From contig NZ_CANMRL010000002.1 of NCBI RefSeq assembly GCF_947500255.1, positions 372,001 to 436,000 on the forward strand: a DNA stretch of 64,000 nt. The letters are read 5' to 3'. Origin of the DNA: an uncultured Psychroserpens sp. GTDB lineage: Bacteria > Bacteroidota > Bacteroidia > Flavobacteriales > Flavobacteriaceae. The position numbers were made by a program, and so were the translations under genes. Within the stretch, counting starts at the first letter, position 1, and the number at the start of each line of letters is the position of its first letter. The notes beneath the pieces were generated by a model, which made no database searches, was not told the origin of the DNA, and saw only the letters and a list, made by a program, of their open reading frames with translations. Below are positions 43,974 to 52,968 of this stretch, piece after piece.

Positions 43974-45272
43974 TTATAGCTTCATAATTTTAGACGTCAT
44001 TGTTGGTCCTAATTCATAGATGCTCGCTAATAATTCCTCTTTGAGTGGCTCTAACTCTTTTCGTTTTCCAGCAGCTTTATAGATCTGGGCTACATGGTAT
44101 AAAGTTTCTGGTTCGAAAGTTTTACCGATAATATGCTTTTCTACAATATCCAATGCAGCACCTAAATTTCCGTTGTTAAAATAAGACCAAGCCAACAGAT
44201 CATACGATTGTGGTGTTGGTCTGTTATCAACTTCTATTTGAGCAATAGCTATTGCCTGTTCAAGGTTTATTTTTTCGTCAACATGTAGCAGCACATTGTA
44301 TTTATTATACATATCTCCATAAGCTTCATCTTTCATGGCTGTTTTATACAACTCTAGTTCTGCCTCACTCATAACACCACGTCCCATATAATCTGCTATT
44401 TCAGCTTTTAGCAAATAATAATCTGGTGCTTTGTAGGATTGGCTTACGTAATTTAGTATTCGCAACGCTTCTGCTGGATTCTTTTCGTGGGAATAAACGA
44501 TCCAAGCGATTCCTTTTTTTGCGTATGCATTGTTTGGATCCAGTTCTAGAGCCTTTAAAAAATATTGATAGGATTTATCAATCTCACCTGCATGACCATA
44601 AAAATCGGCTATATTGGTGTACGACCATTGTTTAAGGTATTTTAAATTAGACGACTCTGCTATTTCCATCGCTTTTTCCATGTATTTAATAGCAGCATCT
44701 AAATTGCCTTTGTGATCACTCCATTTTGATAAACGAATGAGATAATCGAAATCGTTAAGGTTTTCAAATCGTTTTAGGTATGATTGTGCTTGCTCATAAT
44801 TACCTAGTTCCAAGTATACATCAAACAACATCTTTTGAGTCGTTTGAAGGTTTTCACCAAGTAACTCCGCTTTAATTAATAGCTTTAAAGCCTCTTTAAA
44901 TTGGTGTTGTGAAATATAATTATAAGCAAGACCTCTTAAATAGGATGGATTTTCATAGGCTGTAATTTTGTTTACCTCAAGTAATTTATTTTCTGCCTTT
45001 TTTAAGTAGGCAACATCGCCTGTAGTCGAAAACAACTCGGCATAGGTTGATGCCAATTTCCCTAAATATGGGAATTGGTTTGGTGTTTGCTCTAGCTTTT
45101 GAGACCAGAATAGTTCGTCTTGTTTAGCGCGATCTAAGGTTAGATTTTTTGTAATAGCTAAATACGTATTATAGTCATTGGTGTCTGTGACTTTTCCTTC
45201 TGAGGTCTTTGCACAGTTAGTACATAACAATAGTGCTAGAGTCACGATTAGATAAAGATGTTTAGAATTCAT
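43974..45272 (-). CDS. TPR-repeat lipoprotein
   Basis: 432 residues. Lipoprotein signal ending in LLLCTNCAK (acceptor Cys17 or Cys20), then about nine tetratricopeptide repeats covering the rest, for instance ASTYAELFSTTGDVAYLKKAE and FLKALELDPNNAYAKKG. TPR proteins are scaffolds. Genes with DUF4331 proteins, a TPR protein and a receptor-like protein occur together in other Bacteroidota, which fits this neighbourhood; the process is not known. A hairpin separates it from the DUF4331 genes. Confidence 0.8.
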   Translation of the reverse strand: MNSKHLYLIVTLALLLCTNCAKTSEGKVTDTNDYNTYLAITKNLTLDRAKQDELFWSQKLEQTPNQFPYLGKLASTYAELFSTTGDVAYLKKAENKLLEVNKITAYENPSYLRGLAYNYISQHQFKEALKLLIKAELLGENLQTTQKMLFDVYLELGNYEQAQSYLKRFENLNDFDYLIRLSKWSDHKGNLDAAIKYMEKAMEIAESSNLKYLKQWSYTNIADFYGHAGEIDKSYQYFLKALELDPNNAYAKKGIAWIVYSHEKNPAEALRILNYVSQSYKAPDYYLLKAEIADYMGRGVMSEAELELYKTAMKDEAYGDMYNKYNVLLHVDEKINLEQAIAIAQIEVDNRPTPQSYDLLAWSYFNNGNLGAALDIVEKHIIGKTFEPETLYHVAQIYKAAGKRKELEPLKEELLASIYELGPTMTSKIMKL

Positions 45273-45316
45273 TGGAATTGTGTTTTGAGTTTATAATCAG
45301 AATAGTTTTGAAAATA

Positions 45317-45352
45317 ACTCTGAAATGAGCTTCGATGAGCCCATTTCAGAGT
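45317..45352 (-). terminator. Hairpin after the DUF4331 pair
   Basis: ACTCTGAAATG (45317-45327) and CATTTCAGAGT (45342-45352) form a perfect 11-bp stem with a 14-base loop; TTATTTTC follows on the minus strand. It is likely a terminator or attenuator ahead of the TPR gene. Confidence 0.7.
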
Positions 45353-45365
45353 AAGGACTAATTCA

Positions 45366-45917
45366 TTACCAAGGTGAAGCTAGGTAAGGAAATGATGACA
45401 GAAATGGTTTATCATTAGCATCAACATTATCGTCTGTTAATCCAGGGTTATCAGCTCCTGTTGGACCACCAAATATCAATAGTAATTCGGTTGAGATCAC
45501 GTCATCTGCTAAAGTACGTCCAGTTAAAACATTCGTTCCGTCAAAAAATGTTGTCGTTCCTGTTAGAGATACAGTTAATACATCAGTCGCTAAAGCTCCC
45601 GTGAATGTGGCAGCATCAAAACCTAAAGCATTTGTTGTATAGCCTGGATTTAAACTTAAAAGCTTAGTTTCAAATTTCGATTGAAAAGCAGCGCCTTGAT
45701 TCGAAGGCAAGGTTGTATTGAAAGTATTCTTATCGACCATCTCAACAAAAACCGTATTAATTGCAGGTCTTGCCATTTGATCTTGTTGAGCAAAGGTTCC
45801 AGTAAAGTTTGGCCCTGTTGGACCTGTTGGACCGTTATCATCATCATTACTACAATTGTATGCAGAAAATGATACTAGTAATGCGATTGCTACTATTTTT
45901 ATATTATTGAATTTCAT
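45366..45917 (-). CDS. DUF4331-type lipoprotein, C-terminal half of the family
   Basis: 183 residues. Lipoprotein signal (FSAYNCSNDDD, acceptor Cys22), a short GPTGPTGP stretch, then a domain with MARPAINTVFVEM, NPGYTT and LTGRTLADDVISTELLLIFGG, which correspond to the C-terminal part of DUF4331. The N-terminal part is encoded by the gene 25 bp upstream. Each half has its own signal sequence, so this is a split family arrangement and not a frameshift. The function is unknown. Confidence 0.78.
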   Translation of the reverse strand: MKFNNIKIVAIALLVSFSAYNCSNDDDNGPTGPTGPNFTGTFAQQDQMARPAINTVFVEMVDKNTFNTTLPSNQGAAFQSKFETKLLSLNPGYTTNALGFDAATFTGALATDVLTVSLTGTTTFFDGTNVLTGRTLADDVISTELLLIFGGPTGADNPGLTDDNVDANDKPFLSSFPYLASPW

Positions 45918-45942
45918 GTGTTTTGATTTAAGTTATTTGTAA

Positions 45943-46596
45943 TTATTGTTTTCTTTTTGATTCTACCCATACATTCACAGAATCACCTGATCCTAGCATA
46001 GATTTAGGAAGCTCCACTACAACAGCAAGTACATTTGTGCCTTCAAAGGAATCTGATCCTGGACTGTTAAAACTCGTCGCATTTCCAGCAATGATTTCAC
46101 TGTATTGAGCGAAATCGAAAAAGAATGGGTCATCACGCGGACCAGCAAAAAAGGTCATTCCATTGTTATTCTCGACAATAGCACTTCCGCCATATGCTGT
46201 GATGTCAACCTCATTACGTGTGGCTGTATCTGCCAAAATAGTACTGTTTAATCCCGATTGCGAAGGAGCTATTGGCCCAAAGAAATACATCTTACCATCT
46301 CTAGGTATGGCTTGGATCACTAAATCTTCAACGGCATCACCATCATTATCAATATTAAACTCTAGCAATACGTTTTCATCAAATGATGCACCAGCAGTAC
46401 TTGCAGGACTCAGCATTCCTTGTACAGTTGTAGCTAATACTATATTATTAGTGTTTTGCCCTTGAAAAGCATAAACGTCAGCAATATCACTTGTACCGCC
46501 AATAACCGCAGGAGCGTCAATATGATCGGCTGCGATTGTAAAAAAGCCAGCAATAGTTAATACTGCAGCTCCAATTAAAATTTTTGATTTTTTCAT
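45943..46596 (-). CDS. DUF4331-type exported protein, N-terminal half of the family
   Basis: 217 residues with a signal peptide (MKKSKILIGAAVLTIAGFFTIAA). It contains the DUF4331 opening HIDAPAVIGGTSDIADVYAF and the DPFFFDFAQY segment. The protein ends in a basic tail after NVWVESKRKQ. Together with the next gene it covers a full DUF4331 domain. In its leader the minus strand has AAAACC, 16 bases and CGTA (46666-46641), a loose ECF-like promoter; that assignment is weak. Confidence 0.8.
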   Translation of the reverse strand: MKKSKILIGAAVLTIAGFFTIAADHIDAPAVIGGTSDIADVYAFQGQNTNNIVLATTVQGMLSPASTAGASFDENVLLEFNIDNDGDAVEDLVIQAIPRDGKMYFFGPIAPSQSGLNSTILADTATRNEVDITAYGGSAIVENNNGMTFFAGPRDDPFFFDFAQYSEIIAGNATSFNSPGSDSFEGTNVLAVVVELPKSMLGSGDSVNVWVESKRKQ

Positions 46597-46692
46597 AATA
46601 AATGAGATTTTGTTAATTGTTTATTTGTCTCTCTTCTACCTACGAAAAAATCACAAAGTGGGTTTTGTTAAAATTTTGTTAACCTAAAAAGC

Positions 46693-47931
46693 ATGAGATT
46701 ATTAAAAGAAAAAACTAACTTTACGCTATCTAAAATTGAAGAAATGAACCCATCTTCCAGTGGTTGGATTGAAAAATTTTGCTCTCAAATTTCTAAAAAG
46801 GGTATTCCTTTTGAGAACTACACTAAACTATATGCTAGTTTAAAAAACTATGGTTTTATTTATGGTGTTAATGTAAGTCTTACAGATAAAATTGAGAAGA
46901 TTCATAACTATTCTGAAGATGAATTAGCTAAAGTAAATCTCATCACTGGCTTATACCATATCTATCATTTTCATAAGTCTACATTTACATCTAAAGAATT
47001 TATCAAAGACCTCCTAGGTTTTTATAAAGCCTTGGAGGTTGCTGATCTATCACTTTGGGACAAATTGGTGATAGGCAAAAGTGATCATTCAATGTTAGAG
47101 CGCCTTATTCATGATCGTATACAAATTGATGATAATATCTTAACACGGAATTTCAACAAATCAATCACCAACTCACTCTTATTTGTTGATGTACTAACCT
47201 TTGACAAATATTTATTAGAACAGATCGACCCAAAGGCCTATGCAGCTAATTTAGAGAGCATTATTGTTGGTACCTTGTATCAATCTTTAAATTCGAAAAG
47301 CAAGATTACCGATTATGACAAAGAGATTATTGATATTTTTGAATCGTCTACCTCTTTCCTTGAAGATGATGATACCGATATTGAAGACCTCATCTACGAT
47401 ATTGATTACAATATCAACTTCAATGAAAAAAAATATCTTATCGACCTCATGTGTTTGTCGGTTTGGGATGATGAGATCTTAGAAAAATCAGAATATCAAT
47501 TTTTAAAACAATTGGCAAAACTGTTGACGATAGAGCTTTCAGAATTACAGGATTCTATTTTATGCGTCTCTAAATTTCATGATAAACATAAAAAGGAAGT
47601 CATGTTATTTTTACAGACCAATCCAATCAGTAATTTCTATGAGAATTCATCACAATTGGTAAATAAATTAATTAGACGTAATAGCAAACGTTTGGTTAAA
47701 GAGATGAAACAAAGTAAGGATTTAATGCGACTGATTACAAAATCCACACATTCAGACCTCAGTAAAGAGGAACAAAAACAGATGCAAGATCAACTTCTCG
47801 ATATTTTAAAAACAGTTCCAAGCTTGGCTATTTTCATGCTTCCTGGAGGTGCTATACTATTGCCTCTATTTGCCAAACTGATTCCTAATTTGCTACCATC
47901 GGCGTTTGATGATAATCGTATCGAAGATTAA
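46693..47931 (+). CDS. LETM1-domain-like protein
   Basis: 412 residues, mostly helical and acidic in the middle (SSTSFLEDDDTDIEDLIYDID). The C-terminus carries the LETM1-like signature DLMRLITKSTHSDLS, then LDILKTVPSLAIFMLPGGAILLPLF, a hydrophobic membrane-associated segment as in the mitochondrial LETM1 family. Bacterial relatives are annotated as biofilm-associated without firm biochemistry. It stands alone and its stop abuts that of the convergent gene. Confidence 0.75.
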   Translation: MRLLKEKTNFTLSKIEEMNPSSSGWIEKFCSQISKKGIPFENYTKLYASLKNYGFIYGVNVSLTDKIEKIHNYSEDELAKVNLITGLYHIYHFHKSTFTSKEFIKDLLGFYKALEVADLSLWDKLVIGKSDHSMLERLIHDRIQIDDNILTRNFNKSITNSLLFVDVLTFDKYLLEQIDPKAYAANLESIIVGTLYQSLNSKSKITDYDKEIIDIFESSTSFLEDDDTDIEDLIYDIDYNINFNEKKYLIDLMCLSVWDDEILEKSEYQFLKQLAKLLTIELSELQDSILCVSKFHDKHKKEVMLFLQTNPISNFYENSSQLVNKLIRRNSKRLVKEMKQSKDLMRLITKSTHSDLSKEEQKQMQDQLLDILKTVPSLAIFMLPGGAILLPLFAKLIPNLLPSAFDDNRIED

Positions 47932-49536
47932 TTACTGCTTGATAAATCTCAAGTTCGCCTGTCCTTCATCAGTCTTAATTATCATAAAATAAACGCCCGT
48001 TTTTAAATCTTTAGTTGAAACGCTAGTACTTTGAACATTTCCTATTTCCGAAGATAATATAATGCGTCCGCTTATGTCCACAATTGTATAATGCCCAGAT
48101 TGTGCTGAAGCAAATGTTACATTAAAAACAGAGGTCGTTGGGTTTGGATAGGCTTTTATAGTATTTAGAAACGAATTGTTGGTTGATAATGTTGCCGACG
48201 ATGACGATGCACTAACTACAGTATTATTTAAAACACCATCTATCGAGTAAGCTGTAATTCTAAACCACACATTATCACCTTCAGAAATACTAGGATTTTG
48301 CCATAAATATGATGGAGTGATTAGTGCTGTAGCAATAGGGTTAAAACTATTTTGATCATCTATACTATACTCTAGATCGTAAAAAATTGGACGACCATCA
48401 TCTGGATTATTGAGATTCCAAGTAATTGGCATCGACGCATCATAAATTCCTGAAGATGGTGATGTAATGGTCACATCGGGATCTTCGTAATCATGAAGCA
48501 ACTCTGCAAAACCAATTCCTGTAACAGACACACCATTTACGGTTCCTGTTATCGATGTGGCACCTTCAAAAAATCGAAATGGCAATTGTACTTCGGTATT
48601 ATCATGCAAGGTTGTAATTATTAAATCTAAATTATTTACAGTAGAGGTCAATCTCCATTGTTTAGAGTAGCATTGTTCACCATCTGGCATACAATTGAAT
48701 GCCAATCGTTCAATCTGAAAATCGTCTGTTGTGTATTGCGTGTTTTCATCGACGTAAGCAGATAAAATCTTGTATTTATCATTATCTGGAATCAATCGGT
48801 CTGGTGTAAAGATATTCCATAGATTTAAGTCCATGCCATTAGATAATTGCATACTAAACCATTCATATTTCTCACCTGTTAACGGATTAAAATTCCCATA
48901 TTGTCTATCAATCCAACCTGTTCCAACCACAGTCTCTGTGGTGCCGTTAAACGTAATCGAACCTGTAATTTCATTCATGGTTTGCGAATAATAGTAAGTA
49001 TAATTGCTTTGACCTTGAAGTAAATAACCATCATCACCCAGAATTAATGGACGTTTTAAAGTTTCAAATTCAATATCTAAACCAGCATTGGTTGTTGATG
49101 CAAAGAGTTCATACTCAAAAGGAATAGGTGTATTACTCATATCCTCTTTATTACGCCAAAATTCTGTCCCAGCTAAAAAGACTGAAGCTTCAATATCGAA
49201 ACCAGTAGTGGATAGTGTCGTATAATTTAAAGGCTTTACATCTTGAAGGAATGTCCCAGTATCATCATCGGTGATATTTAAAATCCGGAATCCGTCAAAT
49301 CCAGCTTGTGGATAATGAAAAAAAGTGTACATAAAGCTATAGCTCTTACCAGATGTTTGCCCAACAACATGTCCTGCTGAATACCACCATTCTATAGGTT
49401 CGGCTATATGACGCCCTTCATCTACTGGAAATGCAACTTGACCTGTTGGCGTGTAAGGATATATTTTCCAATCCTGAGCAAAACTAAGCGTACAGATCAT
49501 GCATAAAATTGATAATAGACTGAATTTAAGTTTCAT
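47932..49536 (-). CDS. Type IX secreted lipocalin/CrtC-like protein
   Basis: 534 residues. Signal peptide (cleaved after TLSFAQ), then a lipocalin-like domain of the AttH/hydroxyneurosporene hydratase group (about 25-345: EPIEWWYSAGHVVG, GTGWIDRQYGNF, MQLSNGMDLNLW), an Ig-like region (about 355-440), and a C-terminal type IX sorting domain (AYPNPTTSVFNVTF to NLRFIKQ, about 460-534). It should be exported through the outer membrane and anchored or released. Carotenoid activity is not implied. A possible carrier or modifier of lipids, by fold only. Confidence 0.83.
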   Translation of the reverse strand: MKLKFSLLSILCMICTLSFAQDWKIYPYTPTGQVAFPVDEGRHIAEPIEWWYSAGHVVGQTSGKSYSFMYTFFHYPQAGFDGFRILNITDDDTGTFLQDVKPLNYTTLSTTGFDIEASVFLAGTEFWRNKEDMSNTPIPFEYELFASTTNAGLDIEFETLKRPLILGDDGYLLQGQSNYTYYYSQTMNEITGSITFNGTTETVVGTGWIDRQYGNFNPLTGEKYEWFSMQLSNGMDLNLWNIFTPDRLIPDNDKYKILSAYVDENTQYTTDDFQIERLAFNCMPDGEQCYSKQWRLTSTVNNLDLIITTLHDNTEVQLPFRFFEGATSITGTVNGVSVTGIGFAELLHDYEDPDVTITSPSSGIYDASMPITWNLNNPDDGRPIFYDLEYSIDDQNSFNPIATALITPSYLWQNPSISEGDNVWFRITAYSIDGVLNNTVVSASSSSATLSTNNSFLNTIKAYPNPTTSVFNVTFASAQSGHYTIVDISGRIILSSEIGNVQSTSVSTKDLKTGVYFMIIKTDEGQANLRFIKQ

Positions 49537-49684
49537 AGCTAAATTTTTGTTTCTGAAAACTATAACTTTGGAGATACAAGGACAAATATTTCTGCTAACA
49601 TGTAATTTTTAGAGTTTTAAGTGTAAAAAAGAGTAACATTTTAGCACAAAAAACGTCCAACAATTGATATTAAAATGAGACGTT

Positions 49685-50707
49685 ATGACCAAACCATCCT
49701 TTTTAAAACAAAATGCAATCGCCTTTTTAATTCCCTTCACTCTCATATTGGTATTAATACTCACTTTAAATTCGAGCGTATTTTCAACGCATCAAAATAA
49801 ACTATCTGTATTTATAACTATAGATTTCCTTGTGACTATTCCATTTATCTATTTCTTATTAATTAGAAAACGTCAAATCTCAAATCTTACAATAGCACCT
49901 TTTCTCATACTTTGCGTGGTAGTAGCTTCGTATACTATTCCAACAGCAAATCAAGATACCTTAGATTTAGTTAAGACATGGTTAATCCCTATCATAGAGC
50001 TAAGTGTGTTCACTATTGTAATTTTGAAGGTTAGAAAAGCAATACGACACTACAGTTCCTTATCCAAACAACAATCTGACTTTTATAGCATTCTAAAAAA
50101 GACTTGCGCTTCAATATTTCCGCAAGGAGCAGCAAAGTTAGTTGCTAATGAGATTGCTCTTATCTATTATGGCTTTTTCAATTTCAAAAAAGTAAGATTA
50201 AAAGGCAATGAATTTTCTAATTATAAAGATTCGGGAATCTTAACCACTTTAAGTGCGTTCATTTTTGTAATTGGAATAGAAATGACAGTAGTTCATTTAC
50301 TCGTTATAAGATGGAGTCCAGTTTTTGCTTGGATACTTACAGGATTAAGCTTTTACTCGGCTTTGCAACTAATTGGTATTATTAGGTCTGTGCCTAAACG
50401 TCCTCTTGTTATCAATAATGATTATCTATATTTACGATTTGGTATTTTAAGTGAAACGAAAATCCCTATTGATACTATAAAAACTATTGACTTCATCGGT
50501 TCCTCTGCTATTGACAAAAAAAATAAAGAGACGAAAACATTATCGCTGTTAGGTGAAATGGAAAATAGCAACATTATTATTCACTTAAAAACACCTCAAC
50601 ATTTAAATTTCCTCTACGGAAAACTAAAACCTTATACTACATTATTGCTATCTGTAGATGATAAACACGCCTTTAAAACTGAAGTAGAGCAACTGATTAT
50701 AACATAA
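49685..50707 (+). CDS. Membrane protein of unknown function
   Basis: 340 residues with about six membrane spans (four in residues 10-115, two near 195-245) and a soluble C-terminal beta-rich part (about 245-340) resembling a bPH-type domain by pattern only. I do not recognise a family. A plus-strand TAACTTTG at 49563-49570 could be its promoter. It is followed 6 bp later by a DnaJ-domain gene, so they form an operon. Confidence 0.65.
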   Translation: MTKPSFLKQNAIAFLIPFTLILVLILTLNSSVFSTHQNKLSVFITIDFLVTIPFIYFLLIRKRQISNLTIAPFLILCVVVASYTIPTANQDTLDLVKTWLIPIIELSVFTIVILKVRKAIRHYSSLSKQQSDFYSILKKTCASIFPQGAAKLVANEIALIYYGFFNFKKVRLKGNEFSNYKDSGILTTLSAFIFVIGIEMTVVHLLVIRWSPVFAWILTGLSFYSALQLIGIIRSVPKRPLVINNDYLYLRFGILSETKIPIDTIKTIDFIGSSAIDKKNKETKTLSLLGEMENSNIIIHLKTPQHLNFLYGKLKPYTTLLLSVDDKHAFKTEVEQLIIT

Positions 50708-50713
50708 ACTATC

Positions 50714-51157
50714 ATGGAATTACAAAATTACTATCAGCTCCTTAATATTGAAAAAACAGCAGATTTAGAAACAATCAAAAAGGCCTTTCGCAAAGAGATT
50801 GCTATGTATCACCCAGACAAGAACTCATCTGAAGGTGCTAGAGCTCGTTTTGAACTCTTAGTAGAAGGTTTTAATATCTTGTCCAATAAAAAAAAGCGTG
50901 AGGCCTATGACCGTATGCTTAATACTTCGGAAACCAATAAACCTATGGTAGTTGCACCTAAAGCAGAACAGCAATATCAAGAATGGAAAGAGGAGTCCAA
51001 GAAAAAATCTAAGGATTATTGGAACACTTCACTTTCAGAATTATTATTACTCGACATTTTTTTAGAAACAGAATTACTTGGCGGTCTGTTCTCTGGCACA
51101 GAAGATCTATTAGACGGACTAGGTGATTCTTTAGGAGATATTTTCGATATATTTTAA
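50714..51157 (+). CDS. Small DnaJ-domain protein
   Basis: 147 residues. A J-domain at 1-70 has the catalytic HPD motif (His33-Asp35 in MYHPDKN), so it can stimulate an Hsp70. There is no zinc finger or substrate-binding domain of true DnaJ. The last 40 residues are hydrophobic and acidic (LSELLLLDIFLETELLGGLF). It may recruit DnaK to the membrane protein encoded upstream. Its stop codon overlaps that of the convergent LytTR gene. Confidence 0.85.
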   Translation: MELQNYYQLLNIEKTADLETIKKAFRKEIAMYHPDKNSSEGARARFELLVEGFNILSNKKKREAYDRMLNTSETNKPMVVAPKAEQQYQEWKEESKKKSKDYWNTSLSELLLLDIFLETELLGGLFSGTEDLLDGLGDSLGDIFDIF

Positions 51158-51909
51158 GACAACCATTCTTTAAAATCTTTAACGCGCTCTCTAGCTACAA
51201 TAACCTCTTGCTCATTAAATGTGTTCAGTTTAATCTGAAGTCTAGAGTTGGTATAACTTACCATATCATTGATTGCATTAATATTAACGTAGAACTTTCG
51301 ACTAATTCTAAAAAATTTATGCGGCTCTAGTTCATCTTCTAATTGCTCGAGTGTTGTATCTAATAAATAGTTTCTTCCTTCGGAGGTATAAGCGTAAGTT
51401 CCTTTATTTTCACTATAAAAACATTCAATATCATCAATATTAACCAGTTTTAAATGCTGTCCAACTTTTACCGAAAAACGCTTTTTATATTCTCGTTCTA
51501 TAGGATTGACCAATAGCTTTTTAATATCATTAAAATCTAAAGTAACCGATTGTTGTTTTGGTGCACGATTCTTATACTTTGACACCGCTTTAGCCAAGTC
51601 ATCCTCATCGATGGGTTTTAATAAATAATCTATACTATTAAGTTTAAAAGCTTGCAAAGCATATTCATCATAAGCAGTAGTGAATATAACTGCCGAATTA
51701 ATATCTATTGTTTCAAAGATTTCGAACGATAAGCCATCACTGAGTTGAATATCTAAAAATATAAGATCTGGATGCTCATTGTTTTGAAACCAATCTATGG
51801 ATTCTTCAACAGAGTGCAGCATCGTATGAGCTTCAATTTGCAATTCTGCTAGCATACGTTGTAAACGTCTTGCCGATGGTTTTTCGTCTTCTATGATGAT
51901 GATATTCAT
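51154..51909 (-). CDS. LytTR family response regulator of the 2TM operon
   Basis: 251 residues. Receiver domain (1-115) with acidic pair EDE, phospho-acceptor in DLIFLDIQLSDG (about 55) and LLKPIDEDD; LytTR domain (about 145-251) with FRISRKFYVNINAINDM. Last gene of an operon that begins at 55371 and includes a kinase and four 2TM domains. CGAATTGTAA repeats in the divergent region at 55457-55487 are probable binding sites. Confidence 0.9.
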   Translation of the reverse strand: MNIIIIEDEKPSARRLQRMLAELQIEAHTMLHSVEESIDWFQNNEHPDLIFLDIQLSDGLSFEIFETIDINSAVIFTTAYDEYALQAFKLNSIDYLLKPIDEDDLAKAVSKYKNRAPKQQSVTLDFNDIKKLLVNPIEREYKKRFSVKVGQHLKLVNIDDIECFYSENKGTYAYTSEGRNYLLDTTLEQLEDELEPHKFFRISRKFYVNINAINDMVSYTNSRLQIKLNTFNEQEVIVARERVKDFKEWLS

Positions 51910-51963
51910 TAACCTTAAATTTATTTGATTTCTGTTTTAAACTTACTAAGTCTCTTAAAAGTT

Positions 51964-52293
51964 TTATTCCCAAAAAGTGGTCTCAACGTCCTCCTTTTCT
52001 TCCTTTAGAAACTTATCAATTTTTTTTTCGTCCCAACTTTTCTTAAAAAGAAGCCTACCTTTAAAAACACGCCATGCATGTATCCCGATAAACAGTGTCC
52101 ATAACACTAATACTGAAACATTTAATGCGGTAATATTACTAGTATATGGTCCATCTTCAAGAATATAAAAATTATATGAAATGAGCGCGACAACTATAAT
52201 ATATAGCGCTAAATGCAAGTAGAATATTTTAATGCGTTCGACTTTTTCCTTCGCTTTTATGAATTGCTGTTGTTGGTCCTTTTTTAATTTCAT
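51964..52293 (-). CDS. 2TM-domain protein, copy 1
   Basis: 109 residues from the ATG at 52293. A longer frame starts at 52404 but would overlap the previous gene, and the chosen start gives the same size as the sister proteins. Two membrane spans (about 25-43 and 57-75) lie between a basic coil (KAKEKVERIKIFYLHLALY) and an amphipathic tail FKKSWDEKKIDKFLKEEKE. This is the 2TM domain common in Bacteroidota next to LytTR systems. Its function is unknown. Confidence 0.8.
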   Translation of the reverse strand: MKLKKDQQQQFIKAKEKVERIKIFYLHLALYIIVVALISYNFYILEDGPYTSNITALNVSVLVLWTLFIGIHAWRVFKGRLLFKKSWDEKKIDKFLKEEKEDVETTFWE

Positions 52294-52315
52294 AACTATA
52301 TAATTACTCTCATCT

Positions 52316-52627
52316 TTAACGTTCATTTTCCATGAATTCTCTAATCTTACGTTCTTCCCATTGTACTCCAAAAATAAAGTTTGGAATAAATACTGAAGCA
52401 GCATGTATTAGAAGAAACATTCCCCAAACTGATAATGTGATAAAATTATGCCATTGAAAATAGCTTTCACCATCATCCAAATTTTTAATATTACTAAAGA
52501 CAATTATGCTATTAATAATAATATAAATGATCAAATGAGTATAAAACCCTTTAAGTCGTTTTACTCTTCGCTCTGCAAATTTATAGCGTTCACGATATTT
52601 AGATGTACTTGTTTTCATTATTCCCAA
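52316..52627 (-). CDS. 2TM-domain protein, copy 2
   Basis: 103 residues with the same plan as its neighbours: basic helix (FAERRVKRLKGFYTHLIIY), two spans (about 32-50 and 65-85), and tail FGVQWEERKIREFMENE. The C-terminus ends 22 bp before the start of copy 1 and the N-terminus overlaps copy 3 by 10 bases, so translation is probably coupled. Confidence 0.83.
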   Translation of the reverse strand: MGIMKTSTSKYRERYKFAERRVKRLKGFYTHLIIYIIINSIIVFSNIKNLDDGESYFQWHNFITLSVWGMFLLIHAASVFIPNFIFGVQWEERKIREFMENER

Positions 52628-52956
52628 TGTTTATTTTCCTTATCCATCATTTCTTTAATCTTGCGTGCCTCCCAGTTCTTTCCAAATAAAAAATCTGCTC
52701 CAAAGACACCCAAGTAATGAAAGCCTAAACCGATTCCCCAAAAGAGTGCTGTAGCGAATGTTCCAAAACTGAATAGTTTTCCACCATTAACAACAATTAC
52801 AATGATTATAAATAAATTGACAAGCACATAAGAGGCTAAATGCCAATAAAATCCGATAAGTGCTTTTACTTTTTTCTGTGCTCTTAAATAAGCTTCTTCT
52901 CTCTCAAAAGATCTTTGAGAATCTCCATTTCTGTATGGTTCTATATTGTTTTCCAT
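52618..52956 (-). CDS. 2TM-domain protein, copy 3
   Basis: 112 residues. Layout: short acidic N-terminus, RAQKKVKALIGFYWHLASY, two spans (about 44-62 and 72-92, the second with the WGIGLGFHYLGVFG motif), then FGKNWEARKIKEMMDKE. It is closest to the 2TM domain at the C-terminus of the kinase encoded 12 bp upstream, which shares WGIGLGFHA and NNWEKRKIEKFM. Confidence 0.83.
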   Translation of the reverse strand: MENNIEPYRNGDSQRSFEREEAYLRAQKKVKALIGFYWHLASYVLVNLFIIIVIVVNGGKLFSFGTFATALFWGIGLGFHYLGVFGADFLFGKNWEARKIKEMMDKENKHWE

Positions 52957-52968
52957 AATTTCTAAACT

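Noticed and set aside
45830-45840. GPTGPTGP as a collagen-like repeat
   Set aside because: Only two to three triplets, just a linker after a lipoprotein signal.
45366-46596. Frameshift splitting one DUF4331 gene
   Set aside because: The second half has its own lipoprotein signal and start codon and a 25-bp gap, so two intact genes are more likely.
52294-52404. N-terminal extension of the 2TM protein copy 1 to 52404
   Set aside because: It overlaps the previous gene by almost 90 bases and makes the protein longer than its sister copies; the extra residues do not resemble the family.
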